From the NCBI GenBank assembly GCA_902780135.1, contig CACZEK010000003.1, positions 1-64,000 of the forward strand: a DNA stretch of 64,000 bases. Reading direction: 5' to 3'. This stretch comes from an uncultured bacterium. GTDB taxonomy: Bacteria; Verrucomicrobiota; Lentisphaeria; Victivallales; UBA1829. Positions 53,538 through 62,087 of the stretch are shown piece after piece; positions within the stretch are counted from its first letter, which is position 1; each line of letters opens with the position of its first letter. The position numbers were made by a program, and so were the translations under genes. Below the pieces are notes generated by a model. The model did no database searches. It was not told the DNA's origin and saw only the letters and a program-made list of their open reading frames with translations.

Positions 53538-54818
53538 GTGATTGGACGCAAAGACATCTGCTTGCTCCTGATCGGGTGCGCCGCCGTTTTTTGCGCCCGC
53601 GTGTCCGCCGCCGGGGACGATCTTCGGGAGAAGGCGCTGCTCGGCGACCCGAAATCCGAATTCGCGCTCGGCAACGAGTATTTCTACGGCACGGAGACGC
53701 GCAAGGCGAATCCCGTGCTCGCGGCGCACTGGTTCCGCAAGGCCGCCGACGAGATCCCCGAGGCGATGTACAACTACGGCTACTGCCTGGAGCGCGGCCT
53801 CGGCGTGGACCGCGACCCCGTCGCCGCCGCCGAATGCTACCGCAAGGCCGCCGAAAAGAAGTGCGAGCCCGCCGAGTTCAAGTACGCCATGGTCCTGCTG
53901 AACGGCGTGGAGTTCCGCACGATCGACGAGCGCACCAAGTTCAAGGAGGCGGACATCCCCGTCCCGGATCCCGAAAAGGCGCGCAACATGATCCGGGCGC
54001 TTGCCGACCGCGGCTATCTGCCCGCCCGGGTCGAGCTCGCCGCCATCCTGATCGCCAGGCCCGGCGACGTTTCCGCGAAGGACGCGGAAAAGGCGTTCGA
54101 GCTGGTTTCCGAGGCGGTGAAGGACCCGGACGCCCCCGCGCGCGCCTGGCGCGTGCTCGGCGACTGCTATTTCTCCGGCCTCGGCACCGTGCCGGACGGC
54201 AAGAAGATGATCGAGGCGCTGGAGAAGGCGGCGTCGAAGGGCAGCCTGGAGGCGCTGTCCCGCATGGGCTACTGCTACGAGTTCGGCATCAACGTGAAGG
54301 CCGACCAGAAGAAGGCGGTCGCGTACTACGAACGTGCCGCGAAGGCCGGGCTCCCCGCCGCCATGCTCAAATACGGCGACATGATCGCCGCGGGCGAGGT
54401 CGACGGCAAAGGCTCGGACGACGCGCTCGTCTGGATCAAGAAGTCCGCCGCCGCGGACTGCCCCGAAGCGCTGTACCGCCTCGGCACGTGGAACCTCCAC
54501 GGCATCGGCACGGACAAGGACCCCGAACTCGCCGCCGAGCTTTTCTCCCGCGGCGCGCAGCTCGAACATCCGAACTCCCAGTACGAACTCGGCATGCTCT
54601 TCCTGCAGAAGGACGGCCCGATCGCGAAGGACGAACACGCCGCGTTTTTCTGGTTCAACCGCGCCGCCTCCCAGGGATGCGCCGCCGCCCAGCGCCAGCT
54701 TGCCGCGTGCTACGAACACGGCAGCGGCTGCGAAATCGACCTGGAGAAGGCGCTGGTGCTGTACCGCGAGGCGGCGAAGAACGGCGACGTGGAGGCGCGG
54801 CAGCGTCTGAGTCAATAA
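53538..54818 (+). CDS. Secreted Sel1-repeat (TPR-like) protein
   Basis: GTG 53538 (VIGRKDICLLLIGCAAVFCAR) starts a signal peptide (about 1-25). The 426-residue product is a row of about ten Sel1-like repeats, such as AAHWFRKAADEIPEAMYNYG, AAECYRKAAEKKCEPAEFKY and ALVLYREAAKNGDVEARQRL. Such proteins are adaptors for protein complexes in the periplasm. It lies 20 bases after secA and may be co-transcribed. An alternative start is not evident. Confidence 0.85.
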   Translation: MIGRKDICLLLIGCAAVFCARVSAAGDDLREKALLGDPKSEFALGNEYFYGTETRKANPVLAAHWFRKAADEIPEAMYNYGYCLERGLGVDRDPVAAAECYRKAAEKKCEPAEFKYAMVLLNGVEFRTIDERTKFKEADIPVPDPEKARNMIRALADRGYLPARVELAAILIARPGDVSAKDAEKAFELVSEAVKDPDAPARAWRVLGDCYFSGLGTVPDGKKMIEALEKAASKGSLEALSRMGYCYEFGINVKADQKKAVAYYERAAKAGLPAAMLKYGDMIAAGEVDGKGSDDALVWIKKSAAADCPEALYRLGTWNLHGIGTDKDPELAAELFSRGAQLEHPNSQYELGMLFLQKDGPIAKDEHAAFFWFNRAASQGCAAAQRQLAACYEHGSGCEIDLEKALVLYREAAKNGDVEARQRLSQ

Positions 54819-54841
54819 CTTTTCCGGAGTATATCTTTCCC

Positions 54842-55327
54842 ATGCCATCCGATCCCCTCTTCCATATTGTCCTCCATGCTCCCGAGATCCCCCAGAACAC
54901 GGGGAACATCGGGCGCATCGCCTGCTGCACGGAGTGCCGCCTGCACCTTGTGAAGCCCATTTCTTTTTCGTTCGACGACGCCCACCTGAAACGCGCCGGG
55001 ATGGACTACTGGCGGCACGTCGACTGCGTCATCCACGAGGACTTCGAATCCGTGCTGAAGGCCGCCGCGGGGGCGCCGATGTATTTCTTCTCGACCAAGG
55101 CGAAACAGTGTTACTGGGACTGCCCGTTCGAGCGCGGCTCCTTCCTCGTCTTCGGCAGCGAGAGCAGGGGGCTGCCGCAGTACCTGCACGACACTTACGC
55201 GCCGCAGTTCTACACCATCCCCATGCCGGGGAATTTCAACCGGAGCCTGAACCTGGCAAACTCGACCGCGATCGCCGTGTACGAGGGCCTGCGACGGATC
55301 CTGCCGGGAACGGAGAACCTGCCATGA
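54842..55327 (+). CDS. trmL: tRNA (cytidine/uridine-34 2'-O)-methyltransferase TrmL
   Basis: ATG 54842 (MPSDPLFHIVLHAPEIPQNT) opens a 161-residue SPOUT protein with HAPEIPQNTGNIGRI (motif 1), FGSESRGLP (motif 2) and IPMPGNFNRSLNLANSTAIAVYEGLR (motif 3, knot). It methylates position 34 of tRNA-Leu. It overlaps the following gene as ATGA. Confidence 0.93.
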   Translation: MPSDPLFHIVLHAPEIPQNTGNIGRIACCTECRLHLVKPISFSFDDAHLKRAGMDYWRHVDCVIHEDFESVLKAAAGAPMYFFSTKAKQCYWDCPFERGSFLVFGSESRGLPQYLHDTYAPQFYTIPMPGNFNRSLNLANSTAIAVYEGLRRILPGTENLP

Positions 55328-56409
55328 ACGAATCCATGCCTCAAGAACAGCAGAACGTCGTGCCTGAAACCGCCGCCGAACCCGTTCCCGTTATGGAAAC
55401 GGAGAAGCCGCCGGAGCCGGGCTGGAAAAAGACGCTGAAATTCATCCTCCGGTTCGGCGTTTCCGCTGGCATCCTCACGTATCTCATCTGCACGCGCGAC
55501 ATCAAGTGGGCGGACTTCAAGCTCGTGAAACCGTGGTGCATCGTCGCCGCGTTTTTCGCCATCTACACCCAGCTCTCCCTGACCGCCGTCCGCTGGTTCA
55601 CGCTCCTCCGCGCCGCGGGCGTGAACTGCTCCTTCCGCGAGGCGTTCAGCCTTCAGATGCAGGGCATGTTCTTCTCGCAGTTCCTGCCGGGCGGCTCGGT
55701 CGGCGGCGACGTGGTGAAGGCGGGCATCCTCGCCACGCGGACGCCCCCCGGAGGCAAGTTCAACGTGGTGTTTTCGATCTTCGTGGACCGTCTGTGCGGA
55801 CTCGGCGCGCTGCTGATCGCCCTGCTCGGGACATGCCTGATCTGCCGCGACACGATCGCGCGGTTCCCGGAGGGGTCGCGCCACGGCCTGCTGGTGATGT
55901 GCGCGGTGTGCGGCGCGCTGCTGTGCGTGGTCATCTTCGTCTTCTTCAGCGACCTGCTGTACAAGGTGAAGTTCTTCAAGTTCTTCCTCGACATCGCCGA
56001 CCGCATCACGAAGGACACCTTCAGGCGCGCCGCGGACGCCGTGGCGCTGTACCGCCGCAGCTGGAAACTCCTCCTCGGCTGGATCACCGCCACCACGCTG
56101 GTCCTCTTCCCCGTGCTCAGCCTGCCCGTGTGGCTGATCGCGAACGGATTCGAGGGCGCGCCGCACCGGGATTTCCTGCCGTGCCTCATGATCTCGAACG
56201 TCAGCCAGACGATCGCCGCGATCCCGGGCTCCTTCGGCGGCACCGGCACGCGCGACATCGCCTGCGCCGAAATGATGACCGCCATGGGCTTCACCGACAC
56301 GGAGAGCGGCGTGATCCCGATCCTGGTCACGATGGTCACGCTGCTCGTCGCGCTGTCCTGTTCGGTCTTTTTCGTCTTCGACCGAGGGAAACGCGCCCCG
56401 AAAGCGTGA
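55324..56409 (+). CDS. Lysylphosphatidylglycerol synthetase/flippase-like membrane protein (LPG_synthase_TM)
   Basis: The 361-residue polytopic protein has a Pro/Glu-rich N-terminus (1-38) and about eight hydrophobic helices. FFSQFLPGGSVGGDVVKAGIL and ISNVSQTIAAIPGSFGGTGTRDIA are the two conserved motifs of the LPG_synthase_TM (AglD/MprF N-part) family. These proteins are thought to flip or transfer lipid-linked groups. There is no C-terminal aminoacyl transferase domain. The family link is good; the function is unknown. Confidence 0.85.
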   Translation: MNESMPQEQQNVVPETAAEPVPVMETEKPPEPGWKKTLKFILRFGVSAGILTYLICTRDIKWADFKLVKPWCIVAAFFAIYTQLSLTAVRWFTLLRAAGVNCSFREAFSLQMQGMFFSQFLPGGSVGGDVVKAGILATRTPPGGKFNVVFSIFVDRLCGLGALLIALLGTCLICRDTIARFPEGSRHGLLVMCAVCGALLCVVIFVFFSDLLYKVKFFKFFLDIADRITKDTFRRAADAVALYRRSWKLLLGWITATTLVLFPVLSLPVWLIANGFEGAPHRDFLPCLMISNVSQTIAAIPGSFGGTGTRDIACAEMMTAMGFTDTESGVIPILVTMVTLLVALSCSVFFVFDRGKRAPKA

Positions 56410-56426
56410 ATCCGGCGGAATCGCAC

Positions 56427-56454
56427 TTGCTTTTCTCCTGAAACGTGATACATT
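56427..56454 (+). promoter_or_regulatory. Promoter of the PP2C gene
   Basis: TTGCTT (56427-56432), 16-base spacer, TACATT (56449-56454) preceded by TGA (extended -10). Confidence 0.5.
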
Positions 56455-56507
56455 AGAAACGATACTTTTTTCAACCGTACAACCGCCAGCCAGGCCGCAG
56501 AACCGAC

Positions 56508-57332
56508 ATGTCAACCCGCAAACAGGACGGATCAATGCTGGACATGCTGTCCAGAACGCAGGTCATCGAGCTTTTCCCAGCCGCGGCGTCCTGCATCGCC
56601 GCCGATTCCCACCCGGGATTCCTGCGCGACCACAACGAGGACAGTTTCGGCACGTTCACGGACCCCTCGACCGGCTGCGCGCTGCTCTTTGTGGCGGACG
56701 GCGTGGGCGGGAACAGCGGCGGCGACCTCGCCAGCCAGTTCACCGCGAAAAGCCTTCTGGCGCAGTGGAAACGTTTTGCCGCGGGCAGGACGCCCGGCGC
56801 GGACGAGACGGTCCGTTTCTTCCGCAATGCGCTGGAGGACATCAACGGGACCGTGTACGGCATCAACGCCGACCAGGGCACGCTCTCCTCGCCCATGGGC
56901 ACGACCGTCGCCGCCGTCGCGCTGCTCCAGGACCATATCGTGGTCGCGCACTCCGGCGACAGCCGCGTGTACCGGTTCCGCGACGGCAGGATCGAGGGGC
57001 TGACCGAGGATCATTCGCTCGTGCAGAAATGGGTCCGCGAGGGCGTGATGACGGAGGCGGACGCGAAAGTCCACCCGATGTCGCACGTGATCTACAAATC
57101 GGTCGGGCAGCAGCGCCGTCTTGACCCGGATGTCCGCATCTTCGACCGCAGGCACGGCGACAAGTTCATCGTGTGTTCCGACGGCCTGATGTGCCATGTC
57201 TCCGACCCGGAGATCCTCGCGATCGTGAACCGGGCAGGCTCCGCGCAGGAAATCGTGCGCGACCTGATCGCCGCCGCCCTGAAACGCGGCGGCTACGACA
57301 ACGTCACCGTCGCCTGCTACTATCAGGCGTAA
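56508..57332 (+). CDS. PP2C-type Ser/Thr protein phosphatase
   Basis: The 274-residue cytosolic product has HPGFLRDHNEDSFG, LLFVADGVGGNSGGDLAS, SPMGTTVAAVALLQD, VAHSGDSRVYRFRDG and DKFIVCSDGLMCHV, and ends GGYDNVTVACYY. All metal-binding aspartates of the PP2C/Stp1 family are present. ATG 56508 lacks a clear ribosome site; ATG 56535 (MLDMLSRTQV) with AGGACGG may be the true start. No Ser/Thr kinase gene is adjacent; the WaaP-type kinases at 23 kb are unrelated. Confidence 0.9.
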   Translation: MSTRKQDGSMLDMLSRTQVIELFPAAASCIAADSHPGFLRDHNEDSFGTFTDPSTGCALLFVADGVGGNSGGDLASQFTAKSLLAQWKRFAAGRTPGADETVRFFRNALEDINGTVYGINADQGTLSSPMGTTVAAVALLQDHIVVAHSGDSRVYRFRDGRIEGLTEDHSLVQKWVREGVMTEADAKVHPMSHVIYKSVGQQRRLDPDVRIFDRRHGDKFIVCSDGLMCHVSDPEILAIVNRAGSAQEIVRDLIAAALKRGGYDNVTVACYYQA

Positions 57333-57405
57333 GCCGTCGGGAACGCCGCCGTGATGACGCCGTGCTCCGCGAGGCGAGATTGAACCCGGAAAAATGAAAC
57401 ACGTC

Positions 57406-57522
57406 ATTGAAAACTTGGCTATCAAACAAAGCAACTTTTCAATGAAAAACGCTTGACAATGCCGTTTTGCGATGTATATTATTGATAACTTGGCTATCAA
57501 ACAAGGCAACTTTTCAATGGAA
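57406..57522. repeat. 42-bp direct repeat around the promoter of the DUF4143 gene
   Basis: Copies at 57406-57447 and 57481-57522 match at 39 of 42 positions. Both contain AACTTGGCTATCAAACAA and CAACTTTTCAATG. Copy 1 begins ATTGAAAA and has TTTTCAAT at the other end, an 8-base inverted repeat; copy 2 has ATTGAT. The promoter lies between them. The second copy ends 11 bases before the ATG. They look like two operators or an RNA-level control element. The stretch 57333-57405 before them holds nothing that I recognise. Confidence 0.88.
57453..57480 (+). promoter_or_regulatory. Promoter of the ATPase/DUF4143 gene
   Basis: TTGACA (57453-57458), 16-base spacer, TATATT (57475-57480); TATTAT at 57477-57482 is the alternative with an 18-base spacer. 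It lies exactly between the two repeat copies. Confidence 0.75.
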
Positions 57523-57533
57523 AGGGCCGAAAA

Positions 57534-58826
57534 ATGGAAATCAAGCGCGATCTGTATCTGCAAAAACTGATTGATCGCCAGTGGAACGGAATGGTGAAGA
57601 TTATCACCGGGATCCGGCGCTGCGGCAAATCCTATCTGCTCCGCACCATGTTCAGGGACTATCTTCTGGCGCATGGCGTGAGCGCGGACCGGATCGTTCA
57701 TCTGGAGCTGGACCAGGTGAAAAACATCCGGTATCGCAATCCGCTGGAGCTTGCGGCGTTTATTCACGGCATCATAGACGGCAGGCCGGAACGTTTTTAT
57801 CTTTTCATCGACGAGATTCAGATGTCGGAACCGGTGAAGAATCCCTATCTGCCAGATGCGAAAAGGATCACGTTCTACGATGTCCTGAACGAGTTCAAGG
57901 AGATCCCGAACTTGGACGTGTATGTGACCGGAAGCAATTCCAAAATGCTTTCCAGCGACATCCTGACCGAATTCCGGGGGCGCGGCGACGAGATCCGAAT
58001 CCATCCGCTGAGCTTTTCGGAGTTCTATTCCGTGGCGGGCGGCGATGCGGAAAAGGCGTTCGAGCAGTTCGCGTTCTACGGCGGGATGCCGCTTGCCGTG
58101 TGCCAGCGGGACGACGCTTCCAGAATGGCTTACCTCGATTCATTGTTCTCCGAACTGTACCTGAAGGACATCGCGGAGCGAAAGCATATCGAATATCCGG
58201 AGGAATTGTCGCAGATCCTGGACCTGCTCTGTTCCTCCGTCGGCTCGCTCACCAACCCGTCGAAGATCGCCAACACGATCCTTTCCCGGAAGCAGGTCGG
58301 CATTTGCCCGAATACCCTGAAATCCTACATCGAACACCTGAAGGATTCATTCCTGTTCACCGAGTGCAGACGGTACGACGTGAAGGGGAAAGCCTATTTC
58401 GACTACCCCATGAAGTATTACTGCGAGGATGTCGGGCTCCGTAACGCCAGGACCGGATTCCGGCAGATGGAGCTGAACCACATCATGGAGAACATCGTCT
58501 GCAACGAACTGCGTGTGCGCGGGTTCGCCGTCGACGTCGGGATCGTGTACGAATCCGTCAGGAACAAACGCGGAAACAGCGTTCAGGTCCAGCGGGAGAT
58601 CGACTTCGTCGCATCCAAAGGAAACCGGAAATTCTATATTCAGTCGGCGTTTGCGATGCCGACCGATGCGAAACAGGATTCCGAGCTGAAACCCTTTGCC
58701 CTGACCGGCGATTCGTTCCCGAAGATCATTGTCCGCCGGGACATCGGAAAACGGTGGTACGACGAACACGGGATCCTGCACGTCGGGCTGACGGAGTTCC
58801 TGCTCGACCCGGCGATCCTTGACTGA
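57534..58826 (+). CDS. AAA ATPase (AAA_14) with C-terminal DUF4143 nuclease-like domain
   Basis: The 430-residue product has Walker A GIRRCGKS (26-33), Walker B FYLFIDEIQ, GSNSKMLSSDILTEFRGRG (sensor) and a DUF4143 part with YFDYPMKYYCEDVGLRNAR and IVCNELRVRGFAVDVGIV. REIDFVASKGNRKFYIQSAF is the PD-(D/E)XK-like segment with IQS in place of IEVK. This group is common in gut bacteria and has no agreed function; links to defence or toxin systems have been suggested. Codon use is less G+C-rich than its neighbours. ATG 57534 has GGAAAGG upstream. Confidence 0.88.
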   Translation: MEIKRDLYLQKLIDRQWNGMVKIITGIRRCGKSYLLRTMFRDYLLAHGVSADRIVHLELDQVKNIRYRNPLELAAFIHGIIDGRPERFYLFIDEIQMSEPVKNPYLPDAKRITFYDVLNEFKEIPNLDVYVTGSNSKMLSSDILTEFRGRGDEIRIHPLSFSEFYSVAGGDAEKAFEQFAFYGGMPLAVCQRDDASRMAYLDSLFSELYLKDIAERKHIEYPEELSQILDLLCSSVGSLTNPSKIANTILSRKQVGICPNTLKSYIEHLKDSFLFTECRRYDVKGKAYFDYPMKYYCEDVGLRNARTGFRQMELNHIMENIVCNELRVRGFAVDVGIVYESVRNKRGNSVQVQREIDFVASKGNRKFYIQSAFAMPTDAKQDSELKPFALTGDSFPKIIVRRDIGKRWYDEHGILHVGLTEFLLDPAILD

Positions 58827-58836
58827 CTTGAATCCG

Positions 58837-58889
58837 CTTGCGGTGTGCCCGGGCGGAGCCGGGCGCTGTGTCGGCACTGCCTGCGGTGT
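58837..58889. repeat. Diverged copy of the 42-bp repeat seen at 22.5 kb
   Basis: 58847-58877 matches 22543-22573 at about 26 of 31 positions (shared GAGCCGGGC...CTGTnTCGGCAC). The flanks CTTGCGGTGT and CCTGCGGTGT recur 43 bases apart, as in the tandem array. It fills the convergent gap between the DUF4143 gene and the M24 peptidase gene. Confidence 0.65.
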
Positions 58890-58892
58890 TGA

Positions 58893-60023
58893 CTACGGCA
58901 CTTCGATGTCCTTCGGCATGGTGCAGAAGTTTTCGATGCCGGTCTCGGTGATGAGCACAAGGTCCTCGATGCGGACGCCGCCGATGTCGTGGTAGTACAG
59001 GCCGGGTTCGACGGTGATCACGTTGCCGGGCTGGAGCAGCTCGAAATTGCGCGCGGAGAACCGGGGCTGTTCGTGGATTTCGAGCCCGACGCTGTGTCCG
59101 AGCCCGTGGAAGTATCCGCAGGGGTAGCCCTCGCTGTCGACTCCGGTCTTGAACCCGGCCTCGGCGAGCGTCTTGATGCAGAAATCCTGCATAAGGCCGC
59201 AGGGGACGCCGGGCTTCAGCTGCGCCTCGACCGCCTCGTTCACGTAGCGGACCGCCTTGTACATTTCGAAGAGGCGCTTGCTCGCCTTGCCCTTCACGAA
59301 CGTGCGGGTCATGTCGCCCCAGTAGCCGTTCACGTCGCTGCGCGGGAAGATGTCGGAGACGACGGGCGCGCCCGCCTTGACGGGGCCGCTGCCGATGCAG
59401 TGGGGCAGGGCGGAGTCCGGGCCGCAGGCGATGATGGCGCCGACGGAGGAATAGGATTTGCGCTTGAACTCGGCCTCGACCTCGGCGCGGATGAATTCGC
59501 AGGTCAGGACCTTGCCGTGCCATTCGAGGAATCCCTGCGAATTGACGGTGGATTCGGCGATGAAGTCGCGCACCTGGAGCTGGGCTTCCTGTGTGGCGGC
59601 CTCCGCGGCGCGGATTTTTTCGATCTCGTCCGGGCGTTTCACGGCGCGTTCGGGGAAGAACGGTCCGTCCGCCATTTCGACCTCGACTCCGGCGTCGCGG
59701 AGCTTCTTCGCGTAGATGAGCGGGAAGCGTTCGGGCACCTGCCAGCGGGTCACGCCGTAGACTTTGCTGATGGCGGCGACGAGACAGCGTTTGCAGTCCT
59801 GCGGGGCCTGCTTCAGGACCTCCGCCAGATCGACCACTTCCACGCCGGGGCGGACTTCCTGCCTGGCGCGCGCGATCTCCAGCACGGACACGAACACATA
59901 GCGTTTGCCGCCGATTTCGGCATAGACGAACTCGTCGGGGGCGAAGAACCCGGACCCGTAGACGAGGTCGGCGGATTCGGCGGTGGTGGCCGCGATCAGG
60001 CGGCCCTGGGACATTTTTTCCAT
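58893..60023 (-). CDS. M24-family metallopeptidase (Xaa-Pro aminopeptidase-like)
   Basis: ATG 60023 (MEKMSQGRLIAATT) is used rather than the TTG at 60026. The 376-residue cytosolic product has VVSDIFPRSDVNGYWGDMTRTF (two Asp), GLGHSVGLEIHEQP (His), VITVEPGLYY (Glu) and VRIEDLVLITETG (Glu), the five pita-bread metal ligands. An N-terminal creatinase-like part (1-130) has CKRCLVAAISKVYGV. It cleaves peptides ahead of proline. It is divergent from plsY-gpsA. Confidence 0.9.
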   Translation of the reverse strand: MEKMSQGRLIAATTAESADLVYGSGFFAPDEFVYAEIGGKRYVFVSVLEIARARQEVRPGVEVVDLAEVLKQAPQDCKRCLVAAISKVYGVTRWQVPERFPLIYAKKLRDAGVEVEMADGPFFPERAVKRPDEIEKIRAAEAATQEAQLQVRDFIAESTVNSQGFLEWHGKVLTCEFIRAEVEAEFKRKSYSSVGAIIACGPDSALPHCIGSGPVKAGAPVVSDIFPRSDVNGYWGDMTRTFVKGKASKRLFEMYKAVRYVNEAVEAQLKPGVPCGLMQDFCIKTLAEAGFKTGVDSEGYPCGYFHGLGHSVGLEIHEQPRFSARNFELLQPGNVITVEPGLYYHDIGGVRIEDLVLITETGIENFCTMPKDIEVP

Positions 60024-60124
60024 CAAAAAGAACCTGTTCGCTTGAAAAAGGGTGAAAACGAAGTTAAATTGAATGTTGCATTTATTTAATATAACACATA
60101 CCGCGGAAAATTCAAAAGGTCCTT

Positions 60125-61879
60125 ATGACGATTCCCAATACTCCAGTCGGCATCGGCGTCTCCATCACCGTGATCGCGCTCGGCTCCTACCTCATCGGAG
60201 CCGTCCCGTTCGGATTCCTCATCGGCAAGCTCCACAAAGGCATCGACATCCGCAAGCACGGCAGCGGCAACATCGGCGCCACGAACGTGACGCGCGTGCT
60301 CGGCAAGGGCTGGGGACGCCTCTGCTTCTTCCTCGATTTCCTGAAGGGCGCGCTCCCCGTGATCGCCGCCTCCATGCTCTCCACGCGCGAATCCTCGCAG
60401 TTCGTGGTGGAGCACCTCCCCGAATGGCTGAAGATGGAGCCGTGCCTGCCGGACCCGGGCGGACTGCTGGCGTGCGTGGCGGCGTTCGCGGCGGTCTGCG
60501 GGCACATCTGGCCGGTGTACCTGAACTTCAAGGGCGGGAAGGGCGTGTCGACCGCCGCGGGCGCGATCCTCGCGCTGAATCCGCTGTCGCTGCTGTCCGC
60601 CGGGGCGGTGTGGGTGATCGTGTTCTTCGCCTCGCGCTACGTGTCGCTGGCGAGCATCGCGGCCGCCGTGTCGATCGCGGTCTTCTGCGTCGTCTTCCGC
60701 GCCGCCGGGCTTTCGAACGCGACCATGCCGGAGATCATCCTGCTCTTCCTGCTCGCCGCGCTTGCCGTGACCAAGCACGCGTCCAACATCAGGCGTCTGC
60801 GCGAGGGGACGGAGAACAAGTTCGAGCGCAAGAAGAAGGCGGCTCCGCTCTCGCTCTCCACGCTTCAGGACGATTCCGCCATCAACGCGGCCGTGCTGGG
60901 CGACGGCGCCTGGGGCACCGCGCTCGCGCTCACGCTCCACGCCAACGGACACAAGGTGAAGGTGTGGGGCGCGTTCCGGGAGAACATCGACGCCGTGAAC
61001 CGCGACCACGAGAACAAGAAATTCCTGCCGGGCGTGCCGATCCCGGAGGACCTGGAATACACCGCCGACATGGAATCCGCCGTGAAGGACGCCCGTCTGA
61101 TCGTGCTGGCGACGCCGTCGCAGTACCTCCGCGGCGTGCTCCAGCAGTTCAAGCCGCATCTGAACCCCGACACGCAGATCGTCGTGGACATCGTGAAGGG
61201 CATCGAGCTCAGCTCCCTGCTGACCATGAGCGAACTCTGTCGCCAGGAGCTCGGCCCGACCCATTACGTCGCGCTCTCCGGACCGAGCCACGCCGAGGAA
61301 GTCGCGCGCCGGATCCCGACCCTGGTCGTGACCGCGTGCGAGGACCGCGACATCGCCGAATACGTGCAGCGCGTCTTCATGAACGAGTTTTTCCGCGTGT
61401 ACACGTCGTACGACGTGGTCGGCGTGGAGCTGGGCGGCGCGCTGAAGAACATCTACGCCATCGCCGCCGGCATCGTGGACGGCTGCGGCATGGGCGACAA
61501 TTCGAAGGCCGCGATGATGACGCGCGCCATCGCCGAGATGTCCCGCCTGGGCAAGGTCCTCGGCGGCAAGAAGGAGACGTTCAGCGGCCTGAGCGGCGTC
61601 GGCGACCTGATCGTGACCTGCACCAGCAAGCACAGCCGCAACCGCTACGTCGGCGAGGAGCTCGGCAAGGGCCGCAAGCTCGACGAGATCATACGCTCCA
61701 TGAACATGGTCGTCGCCGAGGGCGTGAAGACCTGCGAGGCCGCCTACGCGCTCTCCGAACGCTGGAACGTCGACACCCCGCTGATCCACGGCATCTACGC
61801 CGCGCTCCACGACGGACGCGATGCGCGCGAAGTCGTGCGCGAGCTCATGACCCGCAAGGCGAAAAACGAGGAGGAGTGA
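60125..61879 (+). CDS. plsY-gpsA: Fusion of PlsY acyltransferase and GpsA glycerol-3-phosphate dehydrogenase
   Basis: Residues 1-230 are PlsY: ALGSYLIGAVPFGFLIGKL, GSGNIGATNVTRVLGKG, GHIWPVYLNFKGGKGVSTAAG and KHASNIRRLREGTE, with about five membrane helices. Residues 253-584 are a complete GpsA: AVLGDGAWGTALALTL (NAD site), LATPSQYLRGVLQQ, LSGPSHAEEVAR, GGALKNIYAIAAGIVDG (catalytic Lys near 441) and FSGLSGVGDLIVTCTSKHSRN. The linker 231-252 is lysine-rich (FERKKKAAP). GpsA makes glycerol-3-phosphate, which PlsY acylates to lysophosphatidate. The fused enzyme should work at the inner face of the membrane. Confidence 0.96.
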   Translation: MTIPNTPVGIGVSITVIALGSYLIGAVPFGFLIGKLHKGIDIRKHGSGNIGATNVTRVLGKGWGRLCFFLDFLKGALPVIAASMLSTRESSQFVVEHLPEWLKMEPCLPDPGGLLACVAAFAAVCGHIWPVYLNFKGGKGVSTAAGAILALNPLSLLSAGAVWVIVFFASRYVSLASIAAAVSIAVFCVVFRAAGLSNATMPEIILLFLLAALAVTKHASNIRRLREGTENKFERKKKAAPLSLSTLQDDSAINAAVLGDGAWGTALALTLHANGHKVKVWGAFRENIDAVNRDHENKKFLPGVPIPEDLEYTADMESAVKDARLIVLATPSQYLRGVLQQFKPHLNPDTQIVVDIVKGIELSSLLTMSELCRQELGPTHYVALSGPSHAEEVARRIPTLVVTACEDRDIAEYVQRVFMNEFFRVYTSYDVVGVELGGALKNIYAIAAGIVDGCGMGDNSKAAMMTRAIAEMSRLGKVLGGKKETFSGLSGVGDLIVTCTSKHSRNRYVGEELGKGRKLDEIIRSMNMVVAEGVKTCEAAYALSERWNVDTPLIHGIYAALHDGRDAREVVRELMTRKAKNEEE

Positions 61880-61925
61880 CGGGAGATTTCCGTCCTCCGG
61901 GTCTTTCTAATACTTTCTGAGAATG

Positions 61926-61964
61926 GGACTTATAGGTCTTATAAGACTTATAGGTCCTATTTTT
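61926..61964 (+). terminator. Long near-palindromic terminator after plsY-gpsA
   Basis: A 32-base near-palindrome (61926-61957) is made of two GACTTATAGGTC copies around TTATAA. All mismatches are G-U pairs, and TATTTTTG follows. It is an RNA hairpin with a U-run, 47 bases after the stop. Confidence 0.8.
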
Positions 61965-62006
61965 GTGATCCCTTGTTTGAGGCTGATTTGCCCTGTCCGG
62001 GGGCGC

Positions 62007-62041
62007 AAAAAACCCCGGCTCCGCGCTGGCGGGACCGGGGT
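62007..62041 (-). terminator. Terminator of the small lipoprotein gene
   Basis: On the minus strand ACCCCGG (62041-62035) and CCGGGGT (62018-62012) form the stem, followed by TTTTTT (62012-62007). Confidence 0.85.
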
Positions 62042-62087
62042 GAATCAGACGATTCGGAGAGAGGCGGGGAGCCTCTTACTCACTTTC

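Noticed and set aside
50486..53674. 1062-codon open frame on the minus strand across secA
   Set aside because: High G+C with third-position bias leaves the antisense frame open; the product is a Val/Leu/Ala/Glu/Arg-rich shadow with no domain, and the plus strand codes for SecA.
57453..57522. Insertion-sequence ends at the 42-bp repeats
   Set aside because: The repeats are direct, not terminal inverted, and the gene they precede codes for an ATPase/DUF4143 protein and not a transposase; no target duplication was seen.
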